Below, piece after piece: positions 56,507 through 64,000 of a DNA stretch of 64,000 nucleotides. A program made the position numbers and the translations under genes. This stretch comes from Leptobrachium leishanense (taxonomy: Eukaryota; Chordata; Amphibia; Anura; Megophryidae), in NCBI GenBank assembly GCA_009667805.1, contig CM019069.1, positions 90,741,204 through 90,805,203 of the forward strand, read 5' to 3'. Below the pieces are notes generated by a model. The model saw only the letters and a list, made by a program, of their open reading frames with translations, was not told the origin of the DNA and ran no database searches. Every line of letters begins with the position of its first letter. Within the stretch, counting starts at the first letter, position 1.

Positions 56507-57360
56507 GTCCTATGGTTACTTACCGGGGCCTAGCGCGCGGTAACAATGCAGGCAGCTTTTTAAGCGTCTGCATTGTAATTCCACGCTAAAACGGGGGCGG
56601 TAGGGAGAAAACTGCGGGCACAGTTTTTTCTCCCTACCGCCCCCGTTTTAGCGTGGAGAATGTAATGTGGCCCGTTTTGTCTATTTTTTTTAAAAAAAAT
56701 TAATTTGTTTTTATTATTATTAAAACAAATTCTTACTGTACTTTTAACATGGTCATATTTAATATCATTGGAAAGACCATGCACTGGCCTTTCCAATGAT
56801 AACAAACCTCCAGCTGCCACCAATCGGGAGATAGGAGGATCCAAAGGATCCCCCTATCTCCACCATAGGGTTTCTATAAGGAAACCCCTTGTCAGGTAGG
56901 GGTTAATTCTAACATTGGCATCATCGCGCCATACGCGATGATGTCAGTGGGCAGGGAGAGGCCCCGGAGGCTCGGCTGACATCCAAGATGTTAGCCACCT
57001 CCAGGAGAGGTCCATCCACGATACGGTGACGAATGGCGCCAAATCGTGGACCTGCACCTCAGGGATTAAAGCCCAGCATCGCTTGAAAGGGCAGGCTCTG
57101 CCCTTTCCAACGGTGCCTATCTTTAACTTTTACCGAAGGACCCCCTCCTTTCAGGCAATCTTCCAGTTTTGCTGGGGAGCTGCCTGAAAATGACATCATT
57201 GCATCTGACATCATTGACATTATTGCTCCGGGAGGGGTCTTAAAAGCAGCATCTGACTTCAAGGGAGTCAGATCGCTGCGGGACCCCGGAGAGAGGTAGG
57301 TATCAGAGGGAGCTCTGGATGTGCACGCAGCCGGCGACGGACGCATTACATTCAATTTTA

Positions 57361-58945
57361 TTATACAGGATATAATTTTTTTTAATTCTTTCTTTCATTT
57401 CCAGTCAGTCCACTCCCCCATTTGTAGACAGAGTTAGATTTATAATTAGGCACAGTAGGCATGTAGGCATCCTTTGAGTGAGTGGATATTTATCTTTTAA
57501 TATGCGGCTACCACATACTTTGGGTGAGTGGATATTTAGCTTTTATTATTCTGTCTTTTACTGTTAAACTCACCCTGGTATACGGTACTTTTTATCGTTT
57601 TGAGAGGATATCTCTGCTGAGGATCGGTTCTGAGGCGACCAAGGTGGCCCTTAACACTTGGAAAGTGTCAATCTGAGAGCTCACAAAGTGTGAGTAGGAA
57701 CAGCTTTCATCCTATGTTCATTAACCTATGCTGTAACAATACTATACTATTAGATTTTTCTATATATTTGAGGATCTACCTGAGAAAGATATTCATTGAG
57801 AAAACCTGTCTGTGCTATCAATGTGAAAAAAAAATCAATTTCACTGTTCAGGAAGAATTGATATGCAAACTTCCTTATGTAAGATTTATTTTTACCTATA
57901 TTGGTGACCTCCTACACGAGTTTTTTTTGTGAAGTACTACCCCTTTTCTCTGTACTCTCTAGAGTAGGCATGTGCCTACAGGCACCTGCCACAAGAGGGC
58001 ACCTCAACAACAAAAAAATATTTTTACACTCATTTAGACCACGGTATTTCTGGAGACCTAGGGGCTAGAGGGACATATGAGGTATCATTGGAAAGTCCAA
58101 ATTATGGCCTTTCTAGTGATATCAAATATATCCAGGTTAGATATATGAAAAAAATAAAATAACAAAATAATATTTTTCTCTTTATTTTTCTAACACAGCA
58201 CTGTTATTCAGTTTAAATTATAAAGTGAACAGTGATGCTGCACTAATTCACCTTCTCATTTCCCATGTTGTCAGCAAGTTTGAAGCTGATGATACAAAGC
58301 ATTGTTTCATCAACAACCTAGACCGTGGCACTGCTGGGAGGAGAGAGGGGGGGACTTTGGAACCCTACATCTCTGAATTGTACACAAGGTTAAGTGAGGT
58401 GTCATTTGAAAGGTCAGAGTCTGATCTTTACAATGATATGAAACATGACTATATAGTGCATACAGCGCTACGGAACTTGTTAGCGCTTTATAAAAACTTG
58501 TAACTGTAACTGTAAAAATAAAAAAAAATTAAAAAAGTAAATGCAAATTTTATTTCTCTGTTCTACAGCAGAGGCAATATATGCTTTTACATTTAAATAA
58601 ATTCAAATTTATGTTTTTTATTTTTTTAGTTTGCCCCAAAAGGAAAATTTAAAAAAGTCATTTTGGCGTGTTTCTTATATATGTTAGGGGGGTGCACTGC
58701 ACATTTCATTAGGCAGGCTCCTGGGATGCAAATCCAGCCCTGTGCGCAAATGTTTCCCAGAGGCTGCTAGCACTACCTTAGTCAAATTCTGCAATTTGTT
58801 TAGACTGAAATGAGTATCACGCACAAACAAATCGCAGCCTGAATGAGATCCAGTCTACCAATTAGCTGAAAACTTTCAGTTGAAATGATTTTGACAAACA
58901 AAATTATTCTGCTGTGCACAAGTGTCATATTTAACATCCTTTTAA
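57361..58945. other. No gene seen; TTAA-family fragment at about 58030-58260
   Basis: 57420-57960 is unassigned and contains a duplicated GAGTGGATATTTA block. 58060-58240 resembles the TTAA family (ATTGGAAAGTCC...GGCCTTTCTAGTGATATCA, GAACAGTGATGCTGCACTAA). 58225-58503 is an open frame without motifs. Confidence 0.45.
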
Positions 58946-59330
58946 GGGCACTATTACAATCCTAACACTAACATGGGGACGCCAACCAGGAAAAACTACG
59001 CCTGCAGATTTTCCTGTAGCGTCCCCATGTTAGCGTAGTATTCTGGGGCAGGCGCTACCCCAGCACCTCACCCCCAAACGCTGTGCTAACCGCAGTGATA
59101 CTCGCAGTAGCGCTTCCTGGTAACCACAAGTATCACCCCCTATAGACCATTGGACACTATGGAGGGCTGCGCATCTGGGCGGCGAGCCCTGAGCAATCTC
59201 ACTATCGTGAGATCACGCAGCATTACGGAGTGATCGTTTAATGGGGGCGTTTACAGGAGGTGTTAAATGATTTTGTAATTGCAGAATAAGTTAACACCAG
59301 CTTTTAGGAAGTGCAAGGTTTTGGCTCCCT
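58946..59330 (+). repeat. GGGC...ATTACA-family fragment
   Basis: Left end GGGCACTATTACAATCC, then GTCCCCATGTTAGCGTAGTA, CAGCACCTCACCCCCAAACG and CGCAGTAGCGCT as at 25990-26110. Right end not placed. Confidence 0.6.
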
Positions 59331-59379
59331 GCATCCCGGTGGTAATTTTGCATCTTCACTTTGTAATTTTTAATTCTTC

Positions 59380-59990
59380 ATGTATTCATTTATCCATTAC
59401 GGAAATATAGGAATGAAAGATTCTGAACTCAAGATGGCGTCCCTTATCTCCCCCAATTTCACACTGGGTCTACATTATCAGCATACAGGCAGAATTGGGT
59501 TTTGTGTCAAAAACTGCGATAAAGTGAAATAATAAAAATGGTCAGGGGATTTGTAGTGATTACAATGAGATTATTAGCAATGCAGATTCCAAAAAATTCC
59601 ATCATGATATAAAAATATCTGTATGGAGCATAATGTCTCTCTATGTAAAGGAAAGTAACACCTTGTGTCTGTACTGTACAGGGATTTTCAGTCATTATGA
59701 CCCCCTGAATCTTATCCCTGTGTATGTACTGCTACAGTAATGTGTTTGAACTTTTTGTTACAATGAGGTTTGGGGCAGCTCTATGCAGCTTGCTTCATCC
59801 CTTTTCATGGTGCCTGGAGAGAGATACGATTGGAATTTGATTGATTCACAGAGGGCGCACTAATCTGACTTTAAAAATGGTGTGACATTGGGTTTTGATA
59901 TGCTAATGAGTGCTTTTCAATGTATTACAATGCAACCTTGAGATAACTTGACTTTGGGTGTGAAGGGGCTAATGAGCTAAATACTCTCTT
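59380..59990 (+). repeat. Dispersed unclassified repeat, best copy
   Basis: Longest member of the family also at 4035-4400, 25680-25915 and 52000-52450. No termini or coding capacity recognised. Confidence 0.55.
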
Positions 59991-61094
59991 ACTGGTGTGA
60001 CCTTAAATTTGTGTTTCAATCTGTAGCTTTTAAAACAGTTTTTATTGAAGTTCCTTAAAATCATGGTAATGCTACAAGCCCACGTTCCATTCTTGTTTTC
60101 TAATTATACAACTATTCTATTTAAAAGGATGCTCTCGGTTGCAGCACATTATAGTCCATTTAATAGGTCTCCATAGAATGCTGTTGTAAGCGTTACTGCT
60201 GTGCATTTAAGCCTAGACAGTGTATCTTTGTGAAATTGTACAATGAAGCATAATCTCCTATTCCCTTGGCTGTATTTGTATTTACCTTATGTTAGCTAAT
60301 GACTGATCTTCTTCCGCCACATGGTGGTGTCTGTTATACAGTTATTTCATACAGTGTCTGTCTATGGTATTAGCATAAGCACACAGCATCCTCTTTCAGC
60401 ATTCTACATTGAGCTGACATTTGCTAGATTCCTGAATAATTTACAAAATAAACATTGATGGATGCATTGTAATATTATTTACAAGCAATGACACAGTCAT
60501 CGGTTATGTCTTTGGAGGAATCTGCACTACTGTACTGTATATTGAAAAATAGCCATGTCAAATTCTACCCAATTAAGCTTGATACACAAAGATTTTTTTT
60601 AATCTTTTAGAAAAATTAAATAAAAATTATATTAAATGATTAATTAACTTAGCAAACCTCTTTCATTTGAAATATTTAAGAAAATTGTTAGTTTATACTA
60701 GTATTCCAGTATCTATTCATTATTTATTTGCTGAACACTGAGTTGAGTTGGCAATCTAGCAGCAAAATCATAAATAATAAAAATGGAAAAAGTTGGAAAC
60801 ACTATATTCATAACATTCTTGTCTAAATCTTGCAACAACTGACTTAGTGAATGGACTCTCTTCATGAATATTTATTTAAAAACATATATAAAGTCACAAA
60901 GATCCAGCACTCAACCTGAATGGCTTCTCATAAATTACTTGTGTGGTGCAGAAATCCACACAATATAGGTTACAGATTATGGTGGATGTGATCAAGGTCT
61001 TCTTAATGTAAAATTGCTAATTACAAACACAATCCAGTATACACAGATGTTTCAACGATTGCAAAGTACTATAGGGAAGTATAACAAAGACATA
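59991..61094. other. No gene seen
   Basis: AT-rich unassigned sequence. Confidence 0.4.
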
Positions 61095-61712
61095 GGGCTA
61101 AATTTCAATAGTTGGCGCTACCGATAGGGTGAGTAAGCGTTAACTCTAGAAAAAGTGACTTTAACACCCGCCTCCCATATTATATTCCTGAATACTTGTA
61201 AGAAATCCATTAGCACATCTGTGATTGCGGTAGCTTCCACAAGCTTACTGTACTTTGCAAATCTTATACTTAACATGAGGAGTGCAATCAGTAATTAGCG
61301 TTAGGATAAATAAGGTATTACAAAGTGCTAGCACTAATTACCGCACCGATGGGCTAAACAAAATTTTATCGATACCTTAAATCTGGTGATAACTGATTCA
61401 GTTTTTGCAGAATCTTTTAGCACCCCTTTAAACCCCCCCAATAAATCCAATACTCACCGCTCATCCCACGGCGAGAACGGTTGCCCAATCCACCGCTTCT
61501 CCTGGCCGTGAGTAGAGTGAGACTGTGAACAAATAGTTCCCAGTCTCCCTCCCCAAGTATCATTGTGGGTAGCGTTGCCTTCCAGGGCAAGGTACCGTGG
61601 CAGTGCCTGCCCCAGAATCTAAAGCTATAAGGGGGATGCTACCTGAAAAAATGCAGATGCTGTTTCTCTCCATTAGCGTCCCCATTTTAGCGTTAACCTT
61701 GTAATTTAGCCC
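61095..61712. mobile_element. GGGC...family element, diverged
   Basis: 618 bp with termini GGGCTAAATTTCAA and TTGTAATTTAGCCC, flanked by ATA and ACA (imperfect). Internal blocks as at 3640-3840 and 26700 in part. Confidence 0.65.
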
Positions 61713-61757
61713 ACAGAGACTATCTATAGTTAAACAAAAGCAGCGCTTATCACATAC

Positions 61758-61779
61758 CTCTCTCTCTCTCTCTCTCTCT
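61758..61779. repeat. (TC)n microsatellite
   Basis: Eleven CT units. Confidence 0.9.
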
Positions 61780-61949
61780 GCTGCTACCCCATGTGCTACG
61801 CTGGTAATGACTGGAAATATACCCAGCCTGCCAAAAATTACTAAAAAACCTCATGAAACACAATTACGTGATTTGAGTCAAGCACTATTAATAACTGTAA
61901 TTAAGCCATATGTCAACAAATATTCATGTTAACATACATAATGTATGAT

Positions 61950-62115
61950 TAGCCCCTTCACTACTGAAACCAGTGGATTTTTGAAAAATCATTTTAAATT
62001 ACTTATACATTGAGAAATATTTGGAATATTCCCAATGTATTTCTTTCTGTAATAATCTATTTACCAGGCGGATGTCGCCATCTACTGGCCAAATGGCGTT
62101 ACTTTAGGTAGAATT
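61950..62115 (-). repeat. Fragment of the 18162-type TTAA MITE
   Basis: CCCCTTCACTACTGAAACCA then CGCCATCTACTGGCC: reverse-complement relative of 18470-18643. Confidence 0.6.
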
Positions 62116-62936
62116 GCAGCTAACTGCAGTCCGTGTCTTCGTGTCAGCTAGATAATGTCCCATATGTCAGGGCATTCCATAGCCGATTTTAAACTGTTTT
62201 AGTACCTTGGTACTTGGTACCTGGTACCTTGGAAATCTGCACCTTTTTTGGCCGATTTTCAGCCAATTTTCCATTTTGGGAGATTCAAATGCATGTTTAC
62301 CGCCATATCAATTCTTGTTAAAATTTCGGATAAAATATCAGCTCTTGCGGCTATACATTTTAATGGAAATAATGGCAATATTGATACAAAATAATTTTAA
62401 TGGTATGCCGATTTCTGCAAAATTATCAAGTGCTAAACGGTGTTGATAAATGGCTCTTTGGATGCTTTTTGCCGTGTTTTCTGTATTGGTTCAGCTGGTA
62501 GTGGGCAGACATTGCATGTTGTGTGTTTTGAAGTGAAATGCTGGACATGCCCATTGTAATATTAAATCCCATAAATGTGTGTCTTATTACTGTAAATCCT
62601 GTAAATGCGCACCTTAGTGTAAATTTCAGACATGGGTACCTTACTGCAAATTCCAGACATTATGCATTTTTTACTGTAAATCCCATAAATGAGTCTTATT
62701 TTAAATCCCCTAAATGCAAGTCTTGTAGTAAATGCTGGACTAACCCGGTTTTACTGTAACTGTAGAAATATTATAGTATGGAGATATGAGTTGTAAATAG
62801 AATAGTGGAATATTTAAGCAGTGAGTTGCAGGTTGTAAAAATAACAGTGAAATATTAATGTACAGATTTCCGCGTCTGACACCCACCAGGAGGCTGCAAC
62901 TACCAGATGTATCCAGCCCAGTAACATGTATAAAAA
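62116..62936. other. No gene seen
   Basis: 62530-62730 has loosely repeated TAAATCC-CATAAATG words (about 35-40 bp apart). Otherwise unassigned. Confidence 0.4.
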
Positions 62937-63141
62937 AATAACAAGAAAAAAGTGTCATCTGTGCTTATCCCTATAACACCATGTGAAACAAAACACAATT
63001 AGAGGTTTTAGCTTACTTGAATGGCCATTGAAGTTTTAAGCTCACCTGCCCCGTCAAGGCACTTGACGGGGCAGGTGAGTGTATAACCTCAATGACCATG
63101 TTATAGGGATATGCACAGATGACGCTTTTTTCTTGTTATGT
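62937..63141. repeat. 205-bp palindrome
   Basis: Arms pair ATAACAAGAAAAAAG...TATCCCTATAACA with TGTTATAGGGATA...CTTTTTTCTTGTTAT; centre CACCTGCCCCGTCAAG/CTTGACGGGGCAGGTG around 63060. Probably a MITE or foldback element; no target duplication placed. Confidence 0.7.
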
Positions 63142-64000
63142 TTTAGACTTTTGAGTTATGACTATAAAAGTGTAATTGTTAATGTGCGGACTTGAAAGAA
63201 TTAAATTAATAGTATGGAGGTTATGCATATTTAAGTAAATGTGGGCGAAGAATCAGCCAATAGAATTAAATCGAGCCGCTTGTCAGTAACCGGTACCTAC
63301 TAAGGAAAAATATTTTCGCAAGCCATCTATCCTTGGTAGTTCCCTGTTACTGACTCAATACTTACCCAACTGCTGCATTAGTGGCTACTACTGGGTCAGC
63401 GCTGGTATCAACTCCAAGTGTGACCCTGTGTGCAAGCTCCTATATGGCGGATCGCGCTGAGACCGCAAACGCACAGTGGAAATGATTTATTCCCAGTGTT
63501 CTGTAGCATGCAGCCTTGGACTCCGCAGGTCATGCTACCCCATGCACATGTGATCAACGGTAAGTAAAGGCTTTTTTAATCTATTTATTTTTCTGAGTTA
63601 AGGGATTTTGCAAAGGAAAAGCAAACATAGTTAACTCCAGGCTTTGAAAGGTGATATTCTTTGCAGACTGCTGGCTCGAGCCGCGAACAGCGAGCTACCA
63701 TGGCAGGGTGGGTAAGGGCCCATTATGTTTAGAACCCATGACACCTCCCCCACTTTCTAGAATGCTACAATTAAATCCGATTTTACTTACGCTAACTGCT
63801 ATAGAGTGCAGGAGAATGTATCAAGGATTTACAGTTTGTCCACAGAAAATCAATCTTCAAAAGATATTCCTTTCTCTGTGGGATTACAGCATCCCCTGTC
63901 GTAAATACTAAATAGAGTGATTTGGCTACATTTTTCATTGCTCTGTGTAAAGCAATGCAGCAAATGGATCACATTTTGGGAGGAAAGCAGTTAAATAATA
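63142..64000. other. No gene seen
   Basis: Unassigned to the right edge; the frame 63651-63911 has no motifs. Confidence 0.4.

Larger units (their letters stand above)
55512..56673. mobile_element. GGGCC...ATTACA-family element containing a hAT element
   Basis: Termini GGGCCAAATTACAATC and AATGTAATGTGGCCC, flanked by GTT on both sides (55509-55511, 56674-56676). Near its right end is a perfect 2 x ~30 bp palindrome (CTAAAACGGGGGCGGTAGGG and its inverse, 56584-56658). Confidence 0.8.
55241..57360 (+). mobile_element. TTAA-family element carrying a two-level nest
   Basis: Left part (55241-55508) has the family's CAATCACCTACAGCGTGTAA and CATTATAATTGAAATGGGAAC blocks. Right part (56690-57360) has TGGCCTTTCCAATGATA, GGATCCAAAGGATCC, GCTGACATCCAAGATGT and further palindromes. 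Ends are too eroded to place TTAA. Confidence 0.65.

Overview
This window looks like intergenic or intronic DNA from an amphibian, most likely a frog. I infer that from the mix of repeats: CR1 LINEs with the typical frog 3' end, Kolobok/T2-type TTAA elements, a Penelope-like element, Tc1/mariner, several hAT families, and many TTAA-flanked and 3-bp-duplication inverted-repeat elements. I found no host protein-coding gene, no rRNA and no tRNA gene. Nearly everything recognisable is a mobile element or its remains. All coordinates and target-site duplications were read by eye.

Layout. 1-2589: left-truncated hAT (Ac-like) transposon with a broken BED-finger transposase on the minus strand and its promoter end. 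2601-3628: solo LTR. 6098-6278: small hAT MITE with an 8-bp duplication. 6377-7158: 3' end of a LINE. 9140-11266: three elements of one inverted-repeat family with 3-bp duplications, two of them nested. 12778-17827: complete, young LTR retroelement whose only gene is an intact 874-codon PNMA-like Gag-protease ORF. 18797-20165: Penelope-like element with a GIY-YIG endonuclease, fused to a CR1 fragment. 20475-21363: Ty3/gypsy remnant. 21882-23902: hAT element. 24395-32452: several copies of a palindrome-rich TTAA element, some nested, plus a Harbinger-like MITE and a mariner 3' end. 34706-36322: CR1 LINE split by a Kolobok-type element, with a second Kolobok copy at 38568-39185. 39284-41650: Tc1 transposase pseudogene split by a TTAA element, followed by two minisatellites (24 and 34 bp).

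44385-44953 is the most striking locus: about 1.45 tandem copies of a 393-bp unit, each with what reads as a complete type I hammerhead self-cleaving ribozyme (all core residues, perfect stems, an extended stem I with an internal loop). This looks like an animal retrozyme or newt-satellite-2-like element. 49917-50531 is a large inverted repeat with a second, variant hammerhead-like core. 50532-51950: another CR1. 52822-57360: multi-level nests in which two different hAT elements carry the same minisatellite in opposite orientation. The right end (57361-64000) holds mostly fragments and unassigned AT-rich DNA.

How the parts relate. The LTR element has Gag and a protease-like domain but no reverse transcriptase or integrase, so it must borrow these in trans. 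A SINE at 48545-48752 shares its 3' tail with the LINE at 6377-7158 and probably uses that LINE's enzyme. The MITEs depend on transposases not encoded here. The nesting gives a relative order of insertions.
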